Assembly (NCBI GenBank): GCA_025360585.1
Contig: JANYBW010000049.1
Location: 90,293-154,292 of the forward strand
Length of the DNA stretch: 64,000 nt
Reading direction: 5' to 3'
Origin: Actinomycetes bacterium
Lineage (GTDB): Bacteria; Actinomycetota; Acidimicrobiia; IMCC26256; PALSA-610
Shown here: positions 42,142 through 50,878 of the stretch, piece after piece
Layout: each line of letters begins with the position of its first letter
Numbering within the stretch: position 1 is the stretch's first letter
Made by a program: the position numbers and the translations under genes
The notes under the pieces: model-generated
The model's input: only the letters and a program-made list of their open reading frames with translations
Told to the model about the DNA's origin: nothing
The model's database searches: none

Positions 42142-43341
42142 ATGGCTGAAAACGTTTGGATCCTCGGAATCACGATGACGAAGTTCGGCAAGCACGCCGA
42201 CAAAGACCTCGTTGATCTCGCGTCGCTCGCGGCGATGGGCGCGCTGAGCGACGCCGGCGTCACGATGGGCGAGATGGGCATCATGGCGGCGGGCAACTTG
42301 CTCGGCTCGCCCGGCATCGGCCAAGCAATTCAAAAACAAGTTGGCCAAACAGGCATCCCGGTATACAACGTGTCGAACGCATGCGCCACTGGCGCGACTG
42401 CGTTGCGCACGGTCGTTATGGCGATCAAGGCGGGCGAATGCGATATGGGCATCGCGGTTGGCGTCGAGAAACTTTCGGGTGCAGGTTTGCTTGCTGGTGG
42501 ATCGTCCAAAGGCGACGGCAAGGTCTGGGAACCAAAAGGGCGTTACGGCGCGGTTGCGCCGACCGATGGCCGGGTCGGCACCGACACGATGCCCGGCACA
42601 TTTGCGCAAATCGGTATGGAGTACGGCCACAAATACGGTGGCGCCGATTTCGAACTCTTCGCGCGCATCAGTGAAAAGAACCATGGTCACAGCGTGCTGA
42701 ACCCGCTCGCGGCCTACTCGAAGCGGTTCACGCTCGAAGAGATCATGGGCGACATGATGATTGCGTATCCGAACACTCGCCCGATGTGTTCGGCGAACTG
42801 CGACGGTGCTGCTGCCGCAGTATTGGTCAGCGAATCAAAATTGCGCACGCTTTCGCTCGAACAACAACGTCGTGCGGTGAAAGTCGCAGCGTCGGTGCTC
42901 ACGACCGACCCCTTTGAGGAAGCCTGCCAGATCCTTCCGGATGTCAACACGCTCACCCGCAACGCCGCGAAGCAAGCCTACGAAGCCGCCGGGGTTGGCC
43001 CCGAAGATCTCGACTTGGTCGAGCTTCACGACTGTTTCGCGACCGCTGAACTCGTGCACTACGACAACTTGATGTTGTGTGAAGTTGGTGGCGCAGTCGA
43101 CTTCTTCAATTCGGGTGCACCGTTTCGCGATGGCAAGATGCCGGTCAACGTGAGTGGCGGTTTGCAGAGTAAGGGTCACCCAATCTCGGCTACCGGTATC
43201 GCCAACGTATGGGAGGTTTGCCATCACCTGCGCGGCGAAGCGGGCGATCGTCAGATCGAAGGCGCGAAGGTCGGTCTTGCGCACGTCATCGGGCTCGGCT
43301 CAGCGTGTGGCGTGCACGTCCTCGAAAAATCCAGTCTGTAA
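42142..43341 (+). CDS. Thiolase / lipid-transfer-type acetyl-CoA acetyltransferase
   Basis: SCP2-type thiolase fold, 399 residues. Active-site Cys in YNVSNACATGATALR, His in LVELHDCFATAEL, and SKGHPISATG near the end. In related pairs with DUF35 proteins the enzyme acts as a retro-aldolase or thiolase on steroid-like CoA thioesters. Start set at the second ATG, which gives a 7-base spacing from GGGAGA; an ATG two codons earlier is too close to it. Confidence 0.88.
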   Translation: MAENVWILGITMTKFGKHADKDLVDLASLAAMGALSDAGVTMGEMGIMAAGNLLGSPGIGQAIQKQVGQTGIPVYNVSNACATGATALRTVVMAIKAGECDMGIAVGVEKLSGAGLLAGGSSKGDGKVWEPKGRYGAVAPTDGRVGTDTMPGTFAQIGMEYGHKYGGADFELFARISEKNHGHSVLNPLAAYSKRFTLEEIMGDMMIAYPNTRPMCSANCDGAAAAVLVSESKLRTLSLEQQRRAVKVAASVLTTDPFEEACQILPDVNTLTRNAAKQAYEAAGVGPEDLDLVELHDCFATAELVHYDNLMLCEVGGAVDFFNSGAPFRDGKMPVNVSGGLQSKGHPISATGIANVWEVCHHLRGEAGDRQIEGAKVGLAHVIGLGSACGVHVLEKSSL

Positions 43342-43377
43342 TCAGCATTCAAAATTCAGCATGAAGGAAGTACCACA

Positions 43378-43935
43378 ATGAGTACACAACCTCTCCAAGC
43401 CGCAGTTGCGATTAGTCGCGAAGTGCTTGCCAACGTCAAAGCAGATCAACTTACCGACGCGACTCCCTGTGCAAATTGGGATGTCAAAGGTTTGATCAAC
43501 CACATCGTCGGCGCCCAGATGTTTTTTGAAAGTGGAATTTCGGGCGGTGCGCCGAGCGGCATCGAAACTGATTTCGCGGCGGGCGATTACCTAGGCGCTT
43601 ACGACGCCGAATCCGCGAAATGCATCGCCGCGTTTTCGGGCGATGGCGTGATGGAAAAGATGTTCACGTTGCCGTTCGGTCAGATGCCGGGCGCTGCGTT
43701 TATGGGTCTCGCGATGACCGATACGTTCCAGCACGCGTGGGATCTCGCCAAAGCAACGGGCCAGGACACGAACCTCGCACCGCAGCTGGCTGAGCAACTC
43801 CTCGCCGGTGCGCGCCAATCAATTCAACCTGGGTTCCGTAGCGATGACGGTGCCGTTTTTGGCCCGGAACAGCAGGCTCCTGAAGGCGCAAGCGCCGCGG
43901 ATCAACTTGCAGCGTTCCTCGGCCGATCGGTCTGA
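43378..43935 (+). CDS. TIGR03086 / DinB-like metal-binding protein
   Basis: 185 residues. DATPCANWDVKGLINHIVGA and a later TFQHAWDLAKATGQD supply the His residues of the DinB/maleylpyruvate-isomerase-like four-helix fold. The family is typical of mycothiol-using actinobacteria; actual reaction unknown. It sits 36 bases after the thiolase and 43 before an SDR, so likely the same operon. Confidence 0.82.
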   Translation: MSTQPLQAAVAISREVLANVKADQLTDATPCANWDVKGLINHIVGAQMFFESGISGGAPSGIETDFAAGDYLGAYDAESAKCIAAFSGDGVMEKMFTLPFGQMPGAAFMGLAMTDTFQHAWDLAKATGQDTNLAPQLAEQLLAGARQSIQPGFRSDDGAVFGPEQQAPEGASAADQLAAFLGRSV

Positions 43936-43978
43936 TCAGCGAACTCCGCCAAACCCTGGTGCGCGAAAGGAACTCATC

Positions 43979-44797
43979 ATGAAGGATCCATTGTTGTACG
44001 AAGCCAAGCGCGTGGTCGTCACGGGTTGTGCCTCCGGGATGGGCGAAGCCGCGGCCAAGATTCTGGTGGATCTCGGCGCTCACGTGATCGGACTCGATGT
44101 GAAACCGACTGCGGTCGCGGTGCAACAGTTCGTGCAAGTGGACTTGCGTGACAAGAGCTCAATCGATGCTGCCGTCGTTGCGATTGGATCGGGGATCGAT
44201 TCGGTGTTCAGCATCGCGGGTTTGCCCGGACCGCCGTTTAGCGATCTGGACACGATGCTGGTCAATTTCGTCGGTGCCCGGCATCTCATCGAATCGCTCG
44301 TGCCCACGATGACTCCAGGTGCTTCGGTCATTTGCACCGCCTCAAACGGGGGTATGGGTTGGCAACAAGAACTTGAGACCCTGATCCCGCTGGCGGCAAC
44401 CGAGGGCTTCGACGCGGGCAAGCAGTGGTGTGAGGACCATCCGGAGGTCATCGCCAGTGGCTACGCGCCGTCGAAGAAGATTCTTAACGCTTGGGTCGCT
44501 TGGCGAGGAGCACAACTCATCGAGACCGGCATCCGACTGAACTGCTCGAACCCCGGACCAACCCAAACCGCGATGATGCCAACGTTCGAAGAACAAAGCG
44601 GCAAAGCAATTATTGACGCGTTTGTCGGGCCGTCCGGTCGTCGCAGCAGCGCTGAAGAACAAGCGTGGCCGATGGTCTTTATGAACAGCGCGCGGTCTTC
44701 GTACGTCGCGGCCGAAGCGATTCACGTCGATGGTGGTTTTCTCGGCGCGATGACAACCGGCCAGATCGATATCGCGGGCATACTCAGCAAAATGTAG
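43979..44797 (+). CDS. SDR family oxidoreductase (3-alpha-HSD-like)
   Basis: 272 residues. VVVTGCASGMGEAAAKIL binds the nucleotide; SIAGLPG and the catalytic pair in SGYAPSKKILNAWVAW are visible; the insertion TLIPLAATEGFDAGKQW before the catalytic Tyr is typical of 3-alpha-hydroxysteroid dehydrogenase/carbonyl reductase-like SDRs. Last gene of the DUF35-thiolase operon. The longer frame from 43808 lies inside the previous gene; ATG follows GAAAGGAAC. Confidence 0.85.
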   Translation: MKDPLLYEAKRVVVTGCASGMGEAAAKILVDLGAHVIGLDVKPTAVAVQQFVQVDLRDKSSIDAAVVAIGSGIDSVFSIAGLPGPPFSDLDTMLVNFVGARHLIESLVPTMTPGASVICTASNGGMGWQQELETLIPLAATEGFDAGKQWCEDHPEVIASGYAPSKKILNAWVAWRGAQLIETGIRLNCSNPGPTQTAMMPTFEEQSGKAIIDAFVGPSGRRSSAEEQAWPMVFMNSARSSYVAAEAIHVDGGFLGAMTTGQIDIAGILSKM

Positions 44798-44825
44798 ACG
44801 TACCGGGGCGGTCGGGCTTCGGTAG

Positions 44826-45809
44826 TTACGCGGCGGGTTCGAGCTCGGGTTCGATTTTGGGTGCGCGGCTTGCGGCGCGGTCTTGAGCTCGCATCCGCAA
44901 TGCGTACACGGCAAAGGCGACGATGGAAACTACGGCGATCGCTAGGAGCAAGCCATTGAACGCGTTCTTGGTTGGCTCGAGCAGTTTCAACGCGGAGATT
45001 GTGAGTACTGCGCACAACAACGGCCGAATGTAACGGTCGTTGGCTTTCGATGAGAAGTGCGCGCCGAGCATGACCATCGGGATCGCGCCGATGAGTACCG
45101 ATTGAATCAACTTGATTTCGGGATGGCCGAACAACGCGTGGCCGAGCGCGGCTGATCCAACCAACGGGATTGCTTGAATCAAATCGGTGCCGACCATTTC
45201 TTTCGACGACAGTGTCGGGTACAACAACATCAGCATCACGATGATGAGCGATCCCGAACCAACCGAAGTCAGGCCGACAATGAGCCCACCAATCGCGCCG
45301 ATAATCATTGTGGGCACTGGCCGCACGAGCCGTTGATCCATCATCTCATCCGATGGAAGCGTCTTGCGTTTGGCCGAAAGCACCAGCTTTGCGATTACTG
45401 CCGCGGCAGCGACGATCAATACCCAGCCAAGAATTTTCTTGATGGTGTCACCGTCGTTCTTGCCGATGAATGTGTCGAGCAAATACGCACCAAGAAACGC
45501 CGTTGGGATCGACGTGACCATCAACCACTTGACGAGCCGCCAATTCACTGTCTTGCGCTTCAGGTGCACCCCGCCACCAAACGGTTTGAGGATGAGCGAG
45601 GTCACAACATCAGACGAGACGGCAGCCGCTGGATTGATGTTGAAGAAGATCACCAGCACCGGAGTCATGAGCGCGCCGCCGCCCATGCCCGTGAGCCCGA
45701 TGACGAAGCCGACGATGGCGCCAGCCAATGAGAGATTCCAATTGATTTGCACTGAGGTTCCTATCGGCGCGAATGTGATCTGTACTTTGTCGACTGAGTT
45801 AGTAGACAT
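44826..45809 (-). CDS. TauE/SafE family sulfite/anion exporter
   Basis: 327 residues, eight or so membrane helices in two repeats: GAIVGFVIGLTGMGGGALMT and GAIGGLIVGLTSVGSGSLII are the twin signature segments. The family exports sulfite and organosulfonates. It diverges from an Rrf2 regulator across a 59-base gap, so sulfur-linked control is likely. Start taken at MSTNSVDKV; an upstream ATG adds nine residues and lies in the repeats of the operator region. Confidence 0.88.
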   Translation of the reverse strand: MSTNSVDKVQITFAPIGTSVQINWNLSLAGAIVGFVIGLTGMGGGALMTPVLVIFFNINPAAAVSSDVVTSLILKPFGGGVHLKRKTVNWRLVKWLMVTSIPTAFLGAYLLDTFIGKNDGDTIKKILGWVLIVAAAAVIAKLVLSAKRKTLPSDEMMDQRLVRPVPTMIIGAIGGLIVGLTSVGSGSLIIVMLMLLYPTLSSKEMVGTDLIQAIPLVGSAALGHALFGHPEIKLIQSVLIGAIPMVMLGAHFSSKANDRYIRPLLCAVLTISALKLLEPTKNAFNGLLLAIAVVSIVAFAVYALRMRAQDRAASRAPKIEPELEPAA

Positions 45810-45868
45810 AGTAGACAATGTCTCGTTAAATGTCAATCGGAATGGTCGACATGGTGCACAATGGTGGG
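45798..45868. promoter_or_regulatory. Divergent promoter with TAGACA-type repeats
   Basis: GTAGACATAGTAGACA then GTCGACAT a little further show related 7-8-mers in the same direction between the TauE/SafE and Rrf2 genes. Probable binding region of the Rrf2 regulator. Exact operator not defined. Confidence 0.4.
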
Positions 45869-46333
45869 GTGAGGATTTCAGCGAAGGCCGATTACGCAGT
45901 GCGAGCCGCGGCGGTGTTAGCCGCGGCTGAGCCCGGCGTGCCGGTTAAAGGCGACGCGATTGCCACGGCGCAGGGCATTCCGCTCAATTTCTTGGAGAAT
46001 ATTCTCCGCGAACTGCGGCGGTCCGGGATCGTGCGGACGCAGCGAGGTTCCGATGGCGGTTACCTGCTGGCGGTGCCGGCCGATACCGTGACTATCGCCG
46101 ATGTCATTCGTGCGGTCGAAGGGCCTTTAGCGGAGATCCAAGGTGAACGGCCCGAACAACTCCACTATGACGGCGCCGCAACGGCGTTGGCCGACGTGTG
46201 GATCGCGCTGCGCGTGAACATTCGGGCGGTGTTGGAGACTGTCACCATCGCGCATGTTGTTTCTGGCGAGCTACCGATGGTGATCCGGGAAATGATTGCC
46301 GATCCCGACGCCCGAACAACGCGACGCCGCTGA
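45869..46333 (+). CDS. Rrf2 family transcriptional regulator
   Basis: 154 residues from GTG. Winged helix VRISAKADYAVRAAAVLAAA, LNFLENILRELRRSGIVRTQ then RGSDGGYLL, and the dimerisation helix with VTIADVIRAVEGPL. There is no cysteine at all, so unlike IscR or NsrR it cannot hold an Fe-S cluster; it is closer to CymR-type members. Likely controls the divergent TauE/SafE gene. Confidence 0.87.
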   Translation: MRISAKADYAVRAAAVLAAAEPGVPVKGDAIATAQGIPLNFLENILRELRRSGIVRTQRGSDGGYLLAVPADTVTIADVIRAVEGPLAEIQGERPEQLHYDGAATALADVWIALRVNIRAVLETVTIAHVVSGELPMVIREMIADPDARTTRRR

Positions 46334-46391
46334 CCCACGACACCAACTGACCCGCGCCCCAAACTGACCCACGCCGGGGTGCAACCTGACA

Positions 46392-46427
46392 AGGCCCAGT
46401 GAGACAAGGCCCAGTGAGACAAGGCGT
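46392..46427 (+). repeat. 17-bp tandem duplication at the MarR gene stop
   Basis: AAGGCCCAGTGAGAC occurs twice just after the 3' end of the minus-strand MarR gene, in the gap between convergent genes. Confidence 0.6.
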
Positions 46428-46993
46428 TAGGCGTTATCGGTGCGTCGCGAACGGTCTCGTAGCGAACGCATTGCCTCGCTGAGAGCCCTGGTGTTGTCCA
46501 GCCCGAGATGGGCGACGACGTTGGTGCGCAGCCACTCGGCATGCTGCGCCATTGCATCGACAATCATTGAGGTTCCGCGGTCGGTGAGTGCGATCCAAGT
46601 AACGCGTCGATCGTTCGGGCATGCGCACCGTTCGAGTAGCAAGGCAGATTCCATACGGTCTGCAAGTTTGGTGAACCCGCCGCTCGAAAATGAAACCTCA
46701 CTCGCAAGCTGGGTCATTGGGAGGCGGTGTTCTGGCGTGCGGTGGAGTCGCAGCATGACCTCGAACCAACTCCCCGGCATTGCGAAAATCTCGTCGAGGT
46801 GTGCAGTGATTCGACTATTCATGGCGGTGTAGCCCTCGACGACGAGCCCCCACATCGTGATCACTTCGTCGTCGGTGAATCCGTCGCCGTGCGGAATTGT
46901 GGGCTGACGAGTGGGGAGCTCAGGAGTTGTGATGGGGCGAGTTTCGCCGCTGAGTGCTTCGACGGGTTTCGTCTTGGGTGTGCGCGAGGCCAT
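46427..46993 (-). CDS. MarR family transcriptional regulator
   Basis: 188 residues. The MarR winged helix has PMTQLASEVSFSSGGFTKLA and the wing with CPNDRRVTWIALTDRG; a 45-residue N-terminal extension precedes it. It is divergent from a VOC-domain/YceI pair across a perfect 19+19 palindrome, which is its probable operator. Confidence 0.87.
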   Translation of the reverse strand: MASRTPKTKPVEALSGETRPITTPELPTRQPTIPHGDGFTDDEVITMWGLVVEGYTAMNSRITAHLDEIFAMPGSWFEVMLRLHRTPEHRLPMTQLASEVSFSSGGFTKLADRMESALLLERCACPNDRRVTWIALTDRGTSMIVDAMAQHAEWLRTNVVAHLGLDNTRALSEAMRSLRDRSRRTDNA

Positions 46994-47014
46994 GCCGAGA
47001 GTATAGGGCAGTAT

Positions 47015-47056
47015 CTGCCATAGATATATCTTGACAGCAAGATATATCTATGGCAG
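47015..47056. promoter_or_regulatory. Perfect 19+4+19 palindromic operator between marR and VOC genes
   Basis: CTGCCATAGATATATCTTG and its exact reverse complement are separated by ACAG. A TTGACA -35-like hexamer (47031-47036) lies in the centre, so a bound regulator would block transcription toward the VOC gene. A TATACT on the minus strand near 47000 could be the -10 of marR. Confidence 0.8.
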
Positions 47057-47069
47057 AGTATTGTTGTGA

Positions 47070-47109
47070 GTGCACAACCGAAGTGCACAACCGAAGTGCT
47101 CAACCAATC
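47070..47109 (+). repeat. 13-bp tandem repeat in the VOC gene leader
   Basis: AGTGCACAACCGA twice and a third diverged unit, between the operator and the VOC start codon. Confidence 0.65.
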
Positions 47110-47125
47110 GAGAAAAGAGAAGGCG

Positions 47126-47644
47126 ATGGCTGGAGTTCAGAAACTCAATCATGCAGTGTTGTACGTCGCGGATGTGGCCCGCTCCGTGCAGTTCTATGGC
47201 GAACACCTCGGATTCCAAGTCGTGCATCAGATGGGGGACCGCGCTGCGTTTCTGCGGGCTGAGAACTCGCCGAATGATCACGACCTCGGCCTGTTCGGCA
47301 TCGGTGCCCGCCCACATTCCGCAGCCAGTGAATCCCGCCCGGGCCAACCCGACATCGGCCTTTATCACTTGGCTTGGCAAGTCGACACGATTGAAGAACT
47401 CGCCGCCTTACGGCACCAGCTGATCGCGGCGAATGCCTTGGTCGGCGAAAGCGATCACGGAGTTTCGAAATCGCTCTACGCCAAGGATCCTGATGGCATC
47501 GAGTTCGAGGTGATGTGGGCGATTCCGAAATCGCATTGGGCCGCGGCCCAAGTCGGCGTGGAGCGCCTGGACCTCGAGCGCGAGCTTGCGCAATGGGCCG
47601 CGACGCCAACGGTGCACGAAATTAATTTCCCACCCCCGGATTGA
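47126..47644 (+). CDS. VOC (glyoxalase/dioxygenase fold) protein
   Basis: 172 residues. Metal ligands of the vicinal-oxygen-chelate fold: His in KLNHAVLYVADVARSVQFYG, His in GLYHLAWQVDTIEEL, Glu in GIEFEVMWAIP. Resembles catechol-2,3-dioxygenase-like single-domain enzymes. ATG after AGAGAAGG; upstream frame to 47066 is in the 13-bp repeats. Controlled by the MarR palindrome, so perhaps used in detoxifying an aromatic or aldehyde. Confidence 0.85.
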   Translation: MAGVQKLNHAVLYVADVARSVQFYGEHLGFQVVHQMGDRAAFLRAENSPNDHDLGLFGIGARPHSAASESRPGQPDIGLYHLAWQVDTIEELAALRHQLIAANALVGESDHGVSKSLYAKDPDGIEFEVMWAIPKSHWAAAQVGVERLDLERELAQWAATPTVHEINFPPPD

Positions 47645-47772
47645 GCGGCACTCTCCGAAGGTCTCGACATGCGGTAGCCCGACACGGTCGATTCCGAACG
47701 GTGCATTCATCTCAGTGCACGTTCACATCAAAACATTCCCACCAACCAAAACCACAAACCAAGGAGCCAACT

Positions 47773-48315
47773 ATGGCTGATCTCAACACGCTCATTTCCG
47801 GAACCTGGAACGTCGACCCATCGCACTCGCGTATCGGGTTTGTCGGTCGACACCTCATGATTAGCAAAGTCCGCGGCAACTTCGCGACGTTTACTGGTGT
47901 CATTGAAATTGCCCCTGATCCGCTGCACTCAACGCTGTCCGCGACGGTGGAACTCGCGTCGATCGTGACCGGCGATGAAACTCGTGACGGACACCTCAAA
48001 GGTGAGGATTTCTTCGACGTTGCGAACCATCCAACCATGACCTTCGTGAGCACTGGCGTGAAAGAAAAGGGCAATGACTATGCGTTGCTCGGCGACCTAA
48101 CGATCAAAGGTGCCACGCTCCCGGTGGAATTCGACCTGGAATTCGAAGGTGTTTCCGCTGACCCATGGGGTGGCACGCGCGCGGGGTTCACGGCCGAAAC
48201 CGAAATCAACCGCAAGGACTGGGGTTTGGAGTGGAATGTCGCACTCGAAGCCGGTGGCGTGCTTGTCGGTGAAAAGGTCAAGATCCAATTGGAAATCGAA
48301 GCGGTGAAAGCGTAG
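47773..48315 (+). CDS. YceI family protein
   Basis: 180 residues with the YceI lipocalin-like pattern: GTWNVDPSHSRIGFVGRHLM, VRGNFATFTGVIEI, SATVELASIVTGDETRDGHL, EDFFDVANHPTMTFVS and GFTAETEINRKDWGLEWN. The fold binds isoprenoid-like lipids. No signal peptide, so cytoplasmic. It follows the VOC gene by 128 bases on the same strand; ATG follows AAGGAG. Confidence 0.9.
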   Translation: MADLNTLISGTWNVDPSHSRIGFVGRHLMISKVRGNFATFTGVIEIAPDPLHSTLSATVELASIVTGDETRDGHLKGEDFFDVANHPTMTFVSTGVKEKGNDYALLGDLTIKGATLPVEFDLEFEGVSADPWGGTRAGFTAETEINRKDWGLEWNVALEAGGVLVGEKVKIQLEIEAVKA

Positions 48316-48330
48316 TCCGACAACCTTTTT

Positions 48331-49083
48331 TCACTTGAAAATATTGACCGCGCGTGCGATGACGAGCGCGACAGTCGCCAGTGAAATTATCGACTGCAGC
48401 ATCATCGTGAGTTTGGCCCAACGGGTAATCGGTAACACATCCGTTGGGCTGAACGCCGCGGCGTTGGTGAACGACAGGTACAAATAGTCAACAAAACCGG
48501 CTTCCCAGTTCGCTGGTGCGAATTCAGGGTTCTGCATTTGTACGAAGAGGAAATCAACATGGTTGGCGGTACCGAGCATCCGGGCGACGGGACCACCTCG
48601 ATCGAGTTCCCAGTACCAAAGCGCGAACACGATGACGTTCGTAGCCCAAATCTGGCCGCCCGTAAACAACAAGATCTTGGCCTGCGGACTCCATGTGCCA
48701 TTCAAGAGGTGCGCGACCAGTCGAAATGCCGAGACAACGTTTGCGGTACTCATTGAACCGATGAGTAGAAGTGTGGCGACACGCAGTGAGGTCGAAACTT
48801 CCGAAAGTTTGCGTGGGTTTTTCGCAAATGTTGAGGCCAGCAGTAACGCGCCCAGAGTCGGCAGTATCCACCGGTGCTTCAACTGCACTTGGTGAGGCAA
48901 AGTGATTTGTATGATGAGCGCGACGAGGATCGCGGCCGTTACCGGCCAACGGGGTTCGCCGTCGGTTGCGCGTTTCCACGCTGGCAGCACTGTGCCTTCG
49001 AGGATTCGATCGGTGATCGCTTCAGTCTTGTTGAGTCGTTGGCCAACGCCTTTGAAAAAATTTTGACCACGATTGTGTGCCAT
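48331..49083 (-). CDS. Multi-pass membrane protein with pore-loop-like C-terminus
   Basis: 250 residues with about six hydrophobic segments. The end GFVDYLYLSFTNAAAFSPTD, then a final helix MLQSIISLATVALVIARAVN, resembles the pore-helix plus last helix of two-TM potassium channels, but the TVGYG filter is replaced by TNAAAFSPTD. Family name not certain; DUF1345-like proteins are similar. Function unknown. Confidence 0.65.
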   Translation of the reverse strand: MAHNRGQNFFKGVGQRLNKTEAITDRILEGTVLPAWKRATDGEPRWPVTAAILVALIIQITLPHQVQLKHRWILPTLGALLLASTFAKNPRKLSEVSTSLRVATLLLIGSMSTANVVSAFRLVAHLLNGTWSPQAKILLFTGGQIWATNVIVFALWYWELDRGGPVARMLGTANHVDFLFVQMQNPEFAPANWEAGFVDYLYLSFTNAAAFSPTDVLPITRWAKLTMMLQSIISLATVALVIARAVNIFK

Positions 49084-49125
49084 AACGTAGGAAGTTCTAG
49101 CGCTTTGATGGCTTGCTTGTGAGCG

Positions 49126-50769
49126 TTATCCCAAAATGAATGGGAATGGTCCACAGCGAACGCGGTTGGCAACTGCACCGTTCGAGACGCGGTGGCGGCT
49201 CGCTCCGGCGTGAGTGGCGGACGCGGTGATGTTTTGGCCGCACTGCCATGGAGTCATCAACTTTGCCGCAACTGTCGCGATACGACCTTGGCGCGATGGG
49301 TTCTGGCGAAACATTGGCCAATCCGCTCGCTGTACCGCATTGCCCAACCGGTAGACGCTCACCTGGCCGGTGGCCGCGGGGCTGGATTCTGGCGTTGGGT
49401 TTCCGCCCCGAAATCCCGCGAGCACGAGCGACCAGCTGCCGTCGAGAAAACCGACTGCTGCGGCATTGAAATAGGCCACGCCAGTGCCGAGCTTGTTTGC
49501 CATGACGGCACCATTGTGGCCGTTGAGAATCATCATCTGATTGTCGGCCGCCACGATGACGTCTTGGCGTCCATTGCCGTCAGTGTCTGCGATCGTGAGC
49601 GAACCTTCAAGCTTGAGGCGCCGATGCTGGCCTGCAAATGCGTCGGCATCCCAAATTTTGTGGCCGCGGCCGGTGTACGCGCGCACGCGCCCATCCCAGC
49701 CACCAGCGACAACGTCTGGGCGACCGTCTCCATTGAGATCGCCCAAGGCGATACTGCCGGGATTGATCGAACCGGTATCGACGGGCCAGCCGCGAACGGG
49801 GCTGCCATCATCGAGGTGCCATGCCCAAATCATGCGACTGTGCGCGTTGGAAAATGCCCAGCCGGTCGTCGTAATAATTTCGGCGCGTCCATCGCCATCG
49901 ATATCGGCAATGGCCGGGGATGCATCGATGGTTTCGGCGATATTCTGGCGCCACATTTGGCGCACCTTGTGGCGCCGCCAATCGAGCGCGAACATCGTGC
50001 CACCCATGTGCGGCTGCGGGCCACCGCCCGTGCTTGGTGATCCGATGAAGATTTCCATCCGGCCATCGTGATCTGAGTCGTAGAGGCTCGCCGAAGACCA
50101 AACAGTGTCGTCGGCCTGGTACGGAAAACCACTGATTTCATGGCCGTTTCGATCGAGTGCGTGAATTTTTGCTTCGAGGGTTCCGAACACGATGTCGGGG
50201 TAATGGTCGCCGTCGATGTCGCCGATCGCCGGTGTCGCAATCGCGCCTTCGGTGAAACCATCGTGGCGAAACGACGTTGCGCCCCAAATTGTTATGTAAT
50301 CGGTGCCTTGCCAGTGCCAGCGCAGGTGGCCATTGGCGTCAAAAACAACGAGTCCACCTTGTTGATTCGGAATCCACACCGACGTTGCACCGACGATGAT
50401 CTCCTTTTTGCCGTCGCGAAACAAATCCGCGACTGCGGGTGCGCTATCGATCGCCGTGGCGTGTACACCATCAACCAGCGCTTGCTGCGGCCAGCCGGGG
50501 AGTTCTCCCGCTCCGTCGCCGCGGTAGACGTGCACCCAACCTTCGAGGTCTCCCACCACGATCTCATTTTCGCCGTCGCCGTTGATGTCGGCGATCGTTG
50601 GTGACGAGAGCTGAATACGGGCTGGGAGCTGTCGTTGCCAACTGAGTGATGGCGCGAACACTGCGCTTGAGGCGGGAGCTGATGCGGCGGTGAGTGCGGC
50701 TGCGGCCAAGACAATCGCGATCGCGCCGCGACCGACTCGACTCGCTGAATGATGACGGAATGTGTTCAT
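49126..50769 (-). CDS. Secreted FG-GAP/VCBS beta-propeller protein
   Basis: 547 residues with a signal peptide (cleavage near ASSA). At least six FG-GAP-type repeats with calcium-binding DxDxDG cores: IADINGDGENEIVVGD, IGDIDGDHYPDIVFG, IADIDGDGRAEIITT, LGDLNGDGRPDVVAGG, IADTDGNGRQDVIVA. This makes an integrin-alpha-like propeller outside the cell. The C-terminus after PMFRQNPSRQG (about 50 residues) is not conserved. A large hairpin lies upstream, at the end of the nitrilase gene. Confidence 0.85.
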   Translation of the reverse strand: MNTFRHHSASRVGRGAIAIVLAAAALTAASAPASSAVFAPSLSWQRQLPARIQLSSPTIADINGDGENEIVVGDLEGWVHVYRGDGAGELPGWPQQALVDGVHATAIDSAPAVADLFRDGKKEIIVGATSVWIPNQQGGLVVFDANGHLRWHWQGTDYITIWGATSFRHDGFTEGAIATPAIGDIDGDHYPDIVFGTLEAKIHALDRNGHEISGFPYQADDTVWSSASLYDSDHDGRMEIFIGSPSTGGGPQPHMGGTMFALDWRRHKVRQMWRQNIAETIDASPAIADIDGDGRAEIITTTGWAFSNAHSRMIWAWHLDDGSPVRGWPVDTGSINPGSIALGDLNGDGRPDVVAGGWDGRVRAYTGRGHKIWDADAFAGQHRRLKLEGSLTIADTDGNGRQDVIVAADNQMMILNGHNGAVMANKLGTGVAYFNAAAVGFLDGSWSLVLAGFRGGNPTPESSPAATGQVSVYRLGNAVQRADWPMFRQNPSRQGRIATVAAKLMTPWQCGQNITASATHAGASRHRVSNGAVANRVRCGPFPFILG

Positions 50770-50829
50770 TGCGAGTTTCTATCGGCACGCAGCGTGACAA
50801 AGTTGACGCTAGAACCGCCTTGCCCCAAC

Positions 50830-50878
50830 CTACGTTGTACGGATAAGCACAATTGTTGTGCTTATACGTACAACGTAG
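50830..50878. terminator. Long hairpin (23-bp arms) at the nitrilase gene end
   Basis: CTACGTTGTACGGATAAGCA and its reverse complement pair over 23 bases with one mismatch and a 3-base loop. The nitrilase stop codon lies inside the right arm. Probably terminates the nitrilase transcript before the downstream FG-GAP gene. Confidence 0.65.
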
